Assembly (NCBI GenBank): GCA_031374115.1
Contig: JANMNO010000104.1
Coordinates: forward strand, 1 to 28,966
DNA from: JAKFWF01 sp031374115
GTDB lineage: Bacteria > Pseudomonadota > Alphaproteobacteria > Rhizobiales > Hyphomicrobiaceae
Direction: 5' to 3'
Length of the DNA: 28,966 nt
The first letter of the stretch is position 1, and the number at the start of each line of letters is the position of its first letter. Below the pieces are notes generated by a model, which saw only the letters and a list, made by a program, of their open reading frames with translations, was not told where the DNA came from and searched no databases. Made by a program: the position numbers and the translations under genes. This document shows positions 15,676 through 22,630 of this stretch, in pieces.

Positions 15676-16548
15676 CTAGGACTCCACAAAACCAAACGCC
15701 TCGCCAGCGCGAACTATCCGGCCGACACTTGGCGATGCGAAATGCGCCGGACAAAATAGCGTCGACGTTTCGCAGCACCGCGACAACAGCTGGCGCCGGC
15801 TCTCGGCGCCAAGCTTGGCGTTCCAATCGGAGAACATTCCGACATCGGGGTAATGCGTCTGGATGGGCGAATGGATCGCATCGCCGGTGATCATCGCATC
15901 GGCACCGGCGCGGCCGACCTCGACGGAGAAATGATCGATCGAATGGCCGGGCGTGGGGATTAATCGAACGAGATCACCCATCTGGTGGTTGCTTTTGACG
16001 ATCTCAACACGTCCGGCCGCGACAATGGGCAGAACCGAATCTGTAATCCACGGCAGACTAGCGGGATCTGCCTCGTGCTTGGCCGTCCAGTGCTCCAGTT
16101 CCCGATCCGCGAACAGATATTTGGCGCGCGGGAATGTTGGCACCCACCGGCCATTCTCGAGCCGAGTATTCCAGCCCACGTGATCGCCGTGCAAGTGGGT
16201 GCACATGACGTAGTCGATGTCGTTCAAGGCACAGCCGGCCGCGGCCAGATTTCGCTCATAGCGGTCACTTTTCATCTGATGCCAGAACGGACGCTGCGGC
16301 CGCTCCTTGTGATTGCCCACACAGGTATCCACCAGGATCGTGGCGTCGCGCGTCTTGACGAGATAGCTCTGGATACAGAGCACCACCTTGCCGTCCAGAT
16401 CTATGTGTCTAGGCGTCAGCCAACTTCTGTGCGGCTCCATCATCTCGGCAGTGAGCGTGGGAAAGAACTGCGCGGCCTCGAAGAACGGTCCTTGTTGCTC
16501 GACGATGCGATGGATTTCGATATCACCGAGAACGATGGGTGCAGACAT
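15676..16548 (-). CDS. Metallo-beta-lactamase-fold hydrolase
   Basis: A 290-residue MBL-fold protein. Zinc-binding motifs are THLHGDHVGW (117-126, the HxHxDH motif), GHSIDHFS with His202, ITGDAIHSP with Asp223, and PAHFASP with His269. No signal peptide is seen, so it is cytoplasmic. The overall pattern resembles the broad quorum-quenching lactonase/phosphodiesterase-like MBL group, without enough to name a substrate. ATG 16548 is chosen because AAGGAG lies 6 bases upstream; an in-frame start at 16602 would add 18 residues containing that site. It ends 7 bases from the convergent HAD gene and is divergent from lexA. Confidence 0.9.
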   Translation of the reverse strand: MSAPIVLGDIEIHRIVEQQGPFFEAAQFFPTLTAEMMEPHRSWLTPRHIDLDGKVVLCIQSYLVKTRDATILVDTCVGNHKERPQRPFWHQMKSDRYERNLAAAGCALNDIDYVMCTHLHGDHVGWNTRLENGRWVPTFPRAKYLFADRELEHWTAKHEADPASLPWITDSVLPIVAAGRVEIVKSNHQMGDLVRLIPTPGHSIDHFSVEVGRAGADAMITGDAIHSPIQTHYPDVGMFSDWNAKLGAESRRQLLSRCCETSTLFCPAHFASPSVGRIVRAGEAFGFVES

Positions 16549-16646
16549 GCATGGCTCCTTGAACGGTTCGAATCGAGACGATCGCGGCGCAATCGAATCC
16601 AAAGCGCTTAAGCTTGCTGGCCGTTGACTTATTCAACAATCAGCGC

Positions 16647-16681
16647 TTGCAGAACGAGCGGGGAACAGTTATGGACTGTTC
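16647..16681 (+). promoter_or_regulatory. lexA promoter with SOS (LexA) operator
   Basis: GAACGAGCGGGGAAC (16652-16666) is an exact GAAC-N7-GAAC direct repeat, the LexA box of alphaproteobacteria. It sits between a candidate -35 TTGCAG (16647-16652) and a candidate -10 TATGGA (16670-16675, 17-base spacing), as expected for autorepression. The second GAAC also begins a perfect inverted repeat, GAACAGT (16663-16669), TATGG, ACTGTTC (16675-16681). An alternative promoter, TTGTTC (16691-16696) with TAGATA (16713-16718), lies closer to the gene. Confidence 0.75.
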
Positions 16682-16757
16682 TGGTTTTGTTTGTTCGTGT
16701 TGTGTCCTGTCATAGATACTGGATCGCAAAACGCCACGCGAGCCTCGGAGGTTACAC

Positions 16758-17468
16758 GTGCTCACCCAGAAACAAAAAGAACTCTTGTTGTTCATTCACC
16801 AGCGAATGCAGGAGGAAGGTGTGCCTCCTTCCTTCGACGAAATGAAAGATGCGCTTGAACTCAAGTCGAAGTCGGGCATTCACCGGTTAATCACGGCATT
16901 GGAGGAACGTGGCTTCATCCGCCGGCTTGCTCACCGAGCGCGCGCACTCGAGGTGATCAAGCTTCCGGAAAACGCCCCGGAGACGGCATCAATCCCAAAA
17001 CGTCCGGCTTTCACGCCGAGCGTGATCGAAGGCAGCCGTGGCAAACAACCGTTCGTGCCGCCGCCGTCGACGATCATCGACAGCCGAACGGTTTCGGTGC
17101 CGGTCATGGGCCGTATTGCGGCTGGCGTGCCGATCAGCGCCATTCAATCGCACAGTCACGATATCGCATGCCCGCCGGACCTGCTCACGAACGGCGAACA
17201 CTTCGCACTCGAAGTGCGTGGTGACTCGATGATTGATGCCGGTATCCACGATGGCGACACGGTAATCATCCGCCGCTGCGACTCGGCTGAAAATGGCGAC
17301 ATCATCGTCGCGCTCATCGAAAAAGAGGAAGCGACGTTGAAGCGCTTGCGCAAGCGCGGCGCGGCAATCGCGCTCGAAGCTGCAAACCCCGCCTACGAAA
17401 CCCGCATTTTCGGTCCCGATCAGGTGGATATTCAAGGCCGTCTCGTCGGCCTGATCAGGCGCTATTGA
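16758..17468 (+). CDS. lexA: LexA repressor
   Basis: The SOS-response repressor, 236 residues. The N-terminal winged helix-turn-helix (1-65) has the family opening MLTQKQKELLLFI and the recognition region FDEMKDALELKSKSGIHRLITALEERGFI. A Pro/Ser-rich linker (70-112) is longer than in E. coli, as usual in alphaproteobacteria. The C-terminal S24 protease domain has the Ala122-Gly123 cleavage site in VMGRIAAGVPI, catalytic Ser157 in RGDSMIDAGI, and Lys195 in ATLKRL. When RecA filaments form on damaged DNA the protein cleaves itself and releases its targets. GTG 16758 is the start, with GGAGG 6 bases before it. The upstream GAAC-N7-GAAC box points to autoregulation. meaB follows after 56 bases. 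Confidence 0.97.
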   Translation: MLTQKQKELLLFIHQRMQEEGVPPSFDEMKDALELKSKSGIHRLITALEERGFIRRLAHRARALEVIKLPENAPETASIPKRPAFTPSVIEGSRGKQPFVPPPSTIIDSRTVSVPVMGRIAAGVPISAIQSHSHDIACPPDLLTNGEHFALEVRGDSMIDAGIHDGDTVIIRRCDSAENGDIIVALIEKEEATLKRLRKRGAAIALEAANPAYETRIFGPDQVDIQGRLVGLIRRY

Positions 17469-17524
17469 TGGATGTTTTCGGACAGTTGTCGCAATGCGCT
17501 GGCCCTTACTGAGGGGCTTTCACG

Positions 17525-18514
17525 ATGCACGCTGACGGGCAAAAGGTGAATGCGGCCGATGAACACGCGGCAGGTCTAGTCGCAGGCTTACGCGCAGGTG
17601 AGAGGCGTGTGATCGCCCGCGTCGCGACTGAGTTCGAACGCCGGTCCGCGCTTGGCGTGGCGCTTTTACGGCTGATCGAAGCTGAGCTCGGCCGCGCCTT
17701 GGTGGTCGGTGTGACCGGGCCGCCGGGGGCCGGTAAATCGACACTGGTCAACGCGATGATTGTCGAGCTGCGCCAGCGCGGCGGCACTGTCGGCGTGATC
17801 GCGGTCGATCCGTCGAGCCCGATTTCCGGCGGCGCAATTCTGGGCGACCGCATCCGCATGACGGCCGCGGCCGGAGACGATGGCGTATTCGTGCGGTCTC
17901 TCGCCTCCAAAGGCAACCTCGGTGGGTTGACGCCGGCAGCGGTACGCATCATCGACGCTCTCGATGGCGCCGGTTTCGACACGATCCTCCTGGAAACGGT
18001 CGGCACCGGCCAAAGTGAGATCGACGTTGCGGAGATCGCCGATGTTCGCATCGTGGTTGCAGCTCCGGGCCTCGGCGATGACATCCAGGCGATGAAATCC
18101 GGACTGCTGGAAATCGCCGACGTTCTGGTTGTCAACAAAGGCGACAGGGCTGGCGCAGAGGCGACACTGCAGCAATTGACCGGTGCACTTTCTGTAAGAT
18201 CCCGGGAGGCGAGCGACCATCGAACCAGCGGGGTCGAGGCATTGAAAACGACGGCAACTACAGGTGCCGGCGTGCCCCGCCTGGTAGACGCCGCCTTGGC
18301 GATCGGCAAAACTCGCCTGGAGCAGGGAGCATTACCGCGTCGTCGCCGCAGAGCGCGGTACCTGATCGCACGCGCCTGCGCAGACCTGATCGCCGATCGG
18401 ATCCGCAACAGTATGACGGCAGAACTGGATCGTGCTGCCGACGAGGTGCTCTCGGGATTCGTAACCGCAGAGATGGTCGCAGCGCAACTGATCACCAGGC
18501 CAACCGCTCGATAA
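17525..18514 (+). CDS. meaB: Methylmalonyl-CoA mutase-associated GTPase MeaB (ArgK family)
   Basis: A 329-residue G3E-family P-loop GTPase that guards adenosylcobalamin-dependent methylmalonyl-CoA mutase, gating cofactor loading and protecting the enzyme from inactivation. Motifs are Walker A VTGPPGAGKST (63-73), VIAVDPSSPISGGAILGDRIRM (switch region), LLETVGTGQSE (Walker B/base region), and the guanine-specificity NKGD (usually NKAD). The C-terminal helical dimerisation arm is present. GAGGGG precedes the ATG by 8 bases. No mutase subunit is adjacent, which is common in alphaproteobacteria. It follows lexA on the same strand, but there is no functional link and SOS control by read-through is only a possibility. 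Confidence 0.92.
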   Translation: MHADGQKVNAADEHAAGLVAGLRAGERRVIARVATEFERRSALGVALLRLIEAELGRALVVGVTGPPGAGKSTLVNAMIVELRQRGGTVGVIAVDPSSPISGGAILGDRIRMTAAAGDDGVFVRSLASKGNLGGLTPAAVRIIDALDGAGFDTILLETVGTGQSEIDVAEIADVRIVVAAPGLGDDIQAMKSGLLEIADVLVVNKGDRAGAEATLQQLTGALSVRSREASDHRTSGVEALKTTATTGAGVPRLVDAALAIGKTRLEQGALPRRRRRARYLIARACADLIADRIRNSMTAELDRAADEVLSGFVTAEMVAAQLITRPTAR

Positions 18515-18581
18515 TGCGCGCGGTTTGGACCACTGAGCATCCGTGGCGGACGCTGCGGCGCGGCGGCCTCGACGACGCCGG

Positions 18582-19589
18582 CTATTTGCCGTCGAAGCAT
18601 TGTTTTGCGCCCGCGACCAGTCCGCGCATCAAGTCTTCGTAAAGCCCCGGACCTGGCGTGAGCTGCGTCGCCTCGGGGTCGAGCACGACCGATCTGGCTT
18701 TTGCGCCTTCAAGTACAGCTGCCACGACTTTGGGCTGCATGCCTGGTTCGGCAAAAACACAAAATGCAGCTGTATCGGCCAGTTTCTTGCGAACGGCTGA
18801 AAGCCGCTTTCCGCTCGGCGCAGCCTCTGGGTTGACCGCGATCGACGCGACAGCCGTCAGTCCATAGCGCTGTTCGAAATACTGATAGGCATCGTGCAAA
18901 ACGACGAACGGCTTGCCGGCATACGGCTTGAGTTCGCGCTCCAACTCGGCGTCCAGAGCTTGCAGTTTCGAAACCGTCGCTGCGGCATTGTTCTTATATT
19001 CGGTCGCGTTCGCGGCGTCGGTCTCGGCCAAAACCTTGGCAATATGATCGACTATCGCCATCGCGTTTCGCGGTGAAAGCCAAATGTGTGGATCGGTCTC
19101 GTCCTCCCGCTCCTCTTTGCCGGCCGCCTTGCTTGACTTACCCTTACCCTGATCCTTGTGCCCTTTGTGCGCATCGTGACCGCTGGCTTCAAACGCCCCG
19201 CCTTCTCGCCGGTCCATGAGCGTCACGCCGGGCGCATCCTGCATAGACACCACACGCACCGATTTTGGCAGCGATTTGATGAGCTTGCTTGTGAAGGGTT
19301 CGAGCCCCTCCGAGATTCGAAAGAAGACAGCGGCGCCATTCACCGTTTGCGCGTCCGAAGGCTTCATCGAGTAGCTGTGTGGCGATGCGGCACCGCTTAC
19401 GAGCACACTTGGTGAACCGGTGTTGCCCATCACCATCGCGACTAACGAGTGGGCAGGCTTACTGCTCGCCACAACCTTGATTTCAGCGCTGGCTGAACCA
19501 ACCCCTGCCATGAAAATCGGCGCGCACATAAGTGCCACCGGGGCTAGGCTGTTTCGCCGGGACGTGGTGCAATTATTGCGATGGCGCAT
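18582..19589 (-). CDS. znuA: Zinc ABC transporter substrate-binding protein (ZnuA-like)
   Basis: A 335-residue periplasmic protein of the cluster A-I metal-binding family. A signal peptide (about 15-35, GSASA-E) is followed by metal ligands of the ZnuA pattern: His71 in SPHSYSMKPSDA, His168 in DPHIWLSP, His232 in VVLHDAYQYFEQRYGL and Asp304 in VVLDPEATQLTPGP. Between the first two lies a charged loop with HDAHKGHKDQGKGK (138-151), the His-rich loop typical of ZnuA. C277 and C332 may form the conserved disulfide. ATG 19589 is preferred (GAGG 5 bases upstream) over 19631, whose start codon touches the Zur-like box. The usual ZnuB permease and ZnuC ATPase are not next to it. It diverges from the ZevA/ZevB-like pair. 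Confidence 0.92.
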   Translation of the reverse strand: MRHRNNCTTSRRNSLAPVALMCAPIFMAGVGSASAEIKVVASSKPAHSLVAMVMGNTGSPSVLVSGAASPHSYSMKPSDAQTVNGAAVFFRISEGLEPFTSKLIKSLPKSVRVVSMQDAPGVTLMDRREGGAFEASGHDAHKGHKDQGKGKSSKAAGKEEREDETDPHIWLSPRNAMAIVDHIAKVLAETDAANATEYKNNAAATVSKLQALDAELERELKPYAGKPFVVLHDAYQYFEQRYGLTAVASIAVNPEAAPSGKRLSAVRKKLADTAAFCVFAEPGMQPKVVAAVLEGAKARSVVLDPEATQLTPGPGLYEDLMRGLVAGAKQCFDGK

Positions 19590-19628
19590 GAATGCCTCAG
19601 GTTTGCGTGACAACGGCGGGGAAGTAAG

Positions 19629-19647
19629 CATATGTTATAACGTTGCG
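19629..19647 (-). promoter_or_regulatory. Candidate Zur operator upstream of znuA
   Basis: ATGTTATAACGTT (19632-19644) matches 11 of 13 positions of the core of the alphaproteobacterial Zur consensus I recall, GTAATGTAATAACATTAC, and contains the perfect palindrome GTTATAAC (19634-19641). It lies about 40 bases before the znuA start and 175 bases before the divergent DUF1007 gene. Repression by Zur when zinc is sufficient would fit both genes. The consensus is quoted from memory. Confidence 0.6.
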
Positions 19648-19818
19648 TCAATACGGTCGAGAACGCGGTGCCAAGAGCCGCAATGCTGCTACAATCGTCG
19701 GCTTGGAAGAAACCCTTAGACGCGTTACACCTCAGCCTGGTCGAAGTTGCGAAACAACACCTGTGCAGACCCCTAAGACTCGTGCCACTCGGAACGTTCA
19801 ACAGTCACCCTTAAGGCC

Positions 19819-20649
19819 ATGATGACACCCAAGATTGCAATCGCAATAGCCGCTTTAGCTGCTGGGATCTTCGGCGCCGCGCGGTCCGCCTGCGCCCACC
19901 CGCACGTTTACGTCACGGTCGAGACCACCGTTTTGTATGACAAAGGGACGATCTCCGGTCTTCGCCAGCGTTGGATGTTCGACGAGTTCTACACGACCAT
20001 GGCGATCGAAGGCCTCGATACCAACCGCGACGGCGTCTACGACCGCAACGAACTTGCCGAACTAGCCAAAGTCAATGTCGAAGGTCTTGCAGCGATGGAT
20101 TACTTCACGTTCGCAAAGCTAAGTGGCCAGCGCTTGGCCTTCGACGCACCGAAAGACTATTGGCTTGAACATGTTGCCATTGCCGAGCCCCCCGGTCCCG
20201 GTAAGCCGATCCCACCGGATGGCGCACCGGCAGCTGCAGCGCCCCAGGCATCCGCACCTTCCCCGGCAGATCAGTCAAGTTTTTGGTCAAAGCTCGTGAA
20301 GCGCATGACGGGTGACAGCGCCAAGGCAACCGATGCCGTTAAAGTCCTGGCTCTGGAATTCTCACTGCCATTGAAGCAGCCCGTGCTGGCCGATGCGGAA
20401 GGCTTTGAATACTCGATCACCGATCCCGGCTTCTGGATCTGGTTCGACTTAGCCAGCGCCAAAGGTGCAACTCTTGGAACGGGCGCACCGCCAGGCTGCA
20501 AGGTCGAGATCGGCGTGCCTAAACAAGATGCCGATGTGCGGCGACTTAGCGAGTCGTTTTCGATCCAAATGAACGGCCCGATGGGCGGATCTCAGCAGGT
20601 CGCTGCGGGTACCGCGAAGAGCGTGAGCGTTGTATGTCCGAAACCGTAA
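19819..20649 (+). CDS. zevA: DUF1007 periplasmic protein (ZevA-like)
   Basis: A 276-residue exported protein with a signal peptide (IAIAIAALAAGIFGAARSACA) and a mature start HPHVYVTVE, the hallmark of DUF1007 proteins, in which the N-terminal histidines probably bind metal. RWMFDEFYTTMAIEGLDTNRDGVYDRNELAELA follows, the last part resembling a single EF-hand-like loop (DTNRDGVYDRNE). A Pro/Ala linker (130-155) separates it from a C-terminal part containing GFEYSITDPGFWIWF. In Haemophilus influenzae the DUF1007 protein ZevA works with ZevB in zinc acquisition, and the znuA gene and Zur-like box next door support a zinc role here. ATG 19822 is an alternative start with better spacing from AAGG. 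The end overlaps zevB by 16 bases. Confidence 0.82.
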   Translation: MMTPKIAIAIAALAAGIFGAARSACAHPHVYVTVETTVLYDKGTISGLRQRWMFDEFYTTMAIEGLDTNRDGVYDRNELAELAKVNVEGLAAMDYFTFAKLSGQRLAFDAPKDYWLEHVAIAEPPGPGKPIPPDGAPAAAAPQASAPSPADQSSFWSKLVKRMTGDSAKATDAVKVLALEFSLPLKQPVLADAEGFEYSITDPGFWIWFDLASAKGATLGTGAPPGCKVEIGVPKQDADVRRLSESFSIQMNGPMGGSQQVAAGTAKSVSVVCPKP

Positions 20650-21695
20650 ACCACCGGCGCGCACCCGTTACCGCGGCTGCCGCATCGGTAAAAAAGAACC
20701 GGTTTAACCGGCTTCTGATTGTCGCGCTCATCTTGACGATCATCGCCGGCGTTGGATTTTTGATCCTGCGTTCGATACCCGGCTTGTTCGATCCGATCTG
20801 GAACTTCGTGCTCGACGGCCAACGCGAGATGACTGGCGGCATGACAGCTGCCCTGCGCGATCTGAAAGCCCTCGGCTCGGTCAATGCGGCACTCGTCTTG
20901 GGGCTGCTCAGCTTTCTGTATGGCATCCTCCACGCCATCGGCCCAGGTCACGGCAAGTTCGTTATTTCTTCCTATGCGCTCGCCAACGAGAAGACGGTGC
21001 GGCGCGGCATTCTCTTGTCATTCATGGCGGCGTTGATTCAGGCCCTGTCGGCAATCGTCGTCGTTGTCACAGTCACGCTGGTGCTTAAGGCAACAAGCCT
21101 GCAAATGAAGGCTACGGAAGCGTGGCTCGAAACCGCGAGCTGGGCCCTGATAGCAGTTCTTGGCGCTTGGCTGCTATGGGGTCAGCTGCGCACTTTGCTT
21201 GCTCCTCCCGCTCCCGCCCACGAACATGCTCATGGTCATGACGATCATGCGTCGCATGTGCATGGCCCGTCGTGCGCGCACGGGCATGAAGCAACCCACG
21301 TCCACGACGAGCATTGCGGACACACGCACATGGCAACACCCGACCAGCTGCAGGGACCTTGGAACTGGTCGCAGGCCTGGTCGTTGGCGTTCTCGATCGG
21401 CATCCGCCCTTGCACCGGCGCCATCGGCGTTTTGCTGCTGAGTTTGAGCCTTGGCATCCTATGGGCCGGCATATTCGCAACGTTCACAATGGCGCTTGGC
21501 ACAGCTATCACCGTATCCATCCTGGCTACGATGGCAGTGTGGTCGCGCGATCTTGCGACACGAGTTGCAGGTGGCGCCGGAAGCCCCTGGGCGGCCAGCG
21601 TGCAAAAGGTTGCTGCGATCGGAGGATCAGCATGCGTCATGATTTTAGGGGTATTGTTCTTCATCGCGAGCCTGCGCGGAGGGTCGCCGATTTAA
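20634..21695 (+). CDS. zevB: NicO/RcnA-family metal transporter (ZevB-like)
   Basis: A 353-residue inner-membrane protein of the nickel/cobalt (NicO) transporter family. It has an N-terminal membrane anchor (27-47), the metal-site motif LHAIGPGHGKFV (99-110), further membrane helices at about 124-150 and 167-183, a strongly His-rich loop (196-232, with 14 or so histidines and two cysteines), then SIGIRPCTGAIGVLLLSLSLG (254-274), the second family signature, and two more helices. NicO proteins move Ni2+, Co2+ or, for ZevB, support zinc uptake. Overlap with the DUF1007 gene indicates translational coupling and a shared function. The znuA neighbour favours zinc, but nickel or cobalt transport cannot be excluded. 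Confidence 0.88.
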   Translation: MSETVNHRRAPVTAAAASVKKNRFNRLLIVALILTIIAGVGFLILRSIPGLFDPIWNFVLDGQREMTGGMTAALRDLKALGSVNAALVLGLLSFLYGILHAIGPGHGKFVISSYALANEKTVRRGILLSFMAALIQALSAIVVVVTVTLVLKATSLQMKATEAWLETASWALIAVLGAWLLWGQLRTLLAPPAPAHEHAHGHDDHASHVHGPSCAHGHEATHVHDEHCGHTHMATPDQLQGPWNWSQAWSLAFSIGIRPCTGAIGVLLLSLSLGILWAGIFATFTMALGTAITVSILATMAVWSRDLATRVAGGAGSPWAASVQKVAAIGGSACVMILGVLFFIASLRGGSPI

Positions 21696-21804
21696 TGCGG
21701 GCAGTATGAGACTTAACCAGTCGTAAACAACTGTGTTGCTCGACAGCGCACGTGGCGTAAACTTCGGCAGACTTCAAAAACCGATTGCTGCGGAGTTTCA
21801 CGTC

Positions 21805-22203
21805 GTGCTGTACCGTGTGTCGAATTTAAGCGTTGCGCTCGCAATGGCGGCCTTGATGATGTCGCAGTCGGGCCGGGCAGCGCACGATCCAGCAACTGCT
21901 AAGTCCTCGGTCGAAGTCCAGGAATTGATCGTCCTGGAAGCGCCCAATTGCATTTACTGCAACATCTTCCGACGCGACGTGCTGCCTAGCTACCAGCGAT
22001 CGAAGCGGGCCGGCGATCTTCCGATCCGCTTTCTGGATCTCAATGATCCGGCAGCCAGCAGGCTGAAATTGTCGACGGCGGTGACGATCGTGCCGACGGT
22101 CGTTCTGATGCGTTCCGGCGAGGAAACGGGCCGCATCAGCGGATACACCGGACCCGAGGCATTTTTTCACAGCGTCGCGCGCTTGCTCGGTTCACCCGAA
22201 TAA
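21805..22203 (+). CDS. Small exported thioredoxin-fold protein
   Basis: A 132-residue protein with an N-terminal hydrophobic signal (VSNLSVALAMAALMMSQSGRAA) and a thioredoxin-like domain carrying the redox motif C49-I-Y-C52 in LEAPNCIYCNIFRRDVLP and a TIVPTVVLM segment with the cis-proline. The pattern resembles SoxW/thiol-disulfide transport-type periplasmic thioredoxins. I favour GTG 21805, preceded by GCGGAG about 9 bases upstream; the open frame from GTG 21733 would bury the signal behind 24 residues. It lies 109 bases after the zinc transporter on the same strand. A role in keeping metal-binding thiols reduced is conceivable but is only inferred from position. Confidence 0.8.
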   Translation: MLYRVSNLSVALAMAALMMSQSGRAAHDPATAKSSVEVQELIVLEAPNCIYCNIFRRDVLPSYQRSKRAGDLPIRFLDLNDPAASRLKLSTAVTIVPTVVLMRSGEETGRISGYTGPEAFFHSVARLLGSPE

Positions 22204-22630
22204 TGACGACCTAATCTCATTTTCTCCGATGTGGCCCGATGTGGAACGGGTGATGGTATCGAAGTTGCTCGGTGCCGAACCTCTAATTGAAAACAATTGG
22301 ATGCGTGCCCACATTGCCTGATTGATTAATTCGACTTGCCTAAAAACGGCGAACACAAAGCCTTTAACAAAGTAAGCTCATTTGTTGCAGCGACACTCTG
22401 CATCGTTTGAATACGTCGTATCGTTGGTGGGCGAAAGTTTTCGCCTCATTAAGCATCTCTATTTACCGCGTTGCAGCTAAGCCTGTCGTATCGTTACTTC
22501 GAAAACGAATGGTGACTTGGATTGTGGCTCGACTTGACGAAATGCCGCCGCAAATCGGTCGCTTGTGCACGCCAATAACGGGCAAGGTTGCGGACCGCTG
22601 GCTGGTCTAGTGTTCCAATGTGAGATCCGA
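22204..22630. other. AT-richer intergenic region with repeats and a hairpin, no supported gene
   Basis: These 427 bases are visibly richer in A and T than the flanks and hold no gene I can support. They contain an inverted repeat AACAAA (22366-22371) and TTTGTT (22381-22386); an 11-base direct repeat GTCGTATCGTT at 22415-22425 and 22485-22495; and a 7-base hairpin GGCGAAA-GT-TTTCGCC (22430-22445) with no T-run after it. CCGATGTGG also occurs twice within about 20 bases near 22225-22245. It probably carries the regulatory region of the downstream carboxypeptidase and possibly a small RNA. Confidence 0.5.

Noticed and set aside
22430..22445. Hairpin GGCGAAA-GT-TTTCGCC as a terminator for the thioredoxin gene
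   Set aside because: It lies more than 220 bases after the stop codon, has a 2-base loop as drawn, and has no T-run.
22407..22610. 67-codon frame in the AT-rich gap
   Set aside because: TTG start, no ribosome site, no recognisable sequence features; it crosses the hairpin and direct repeats, which look regulatory.
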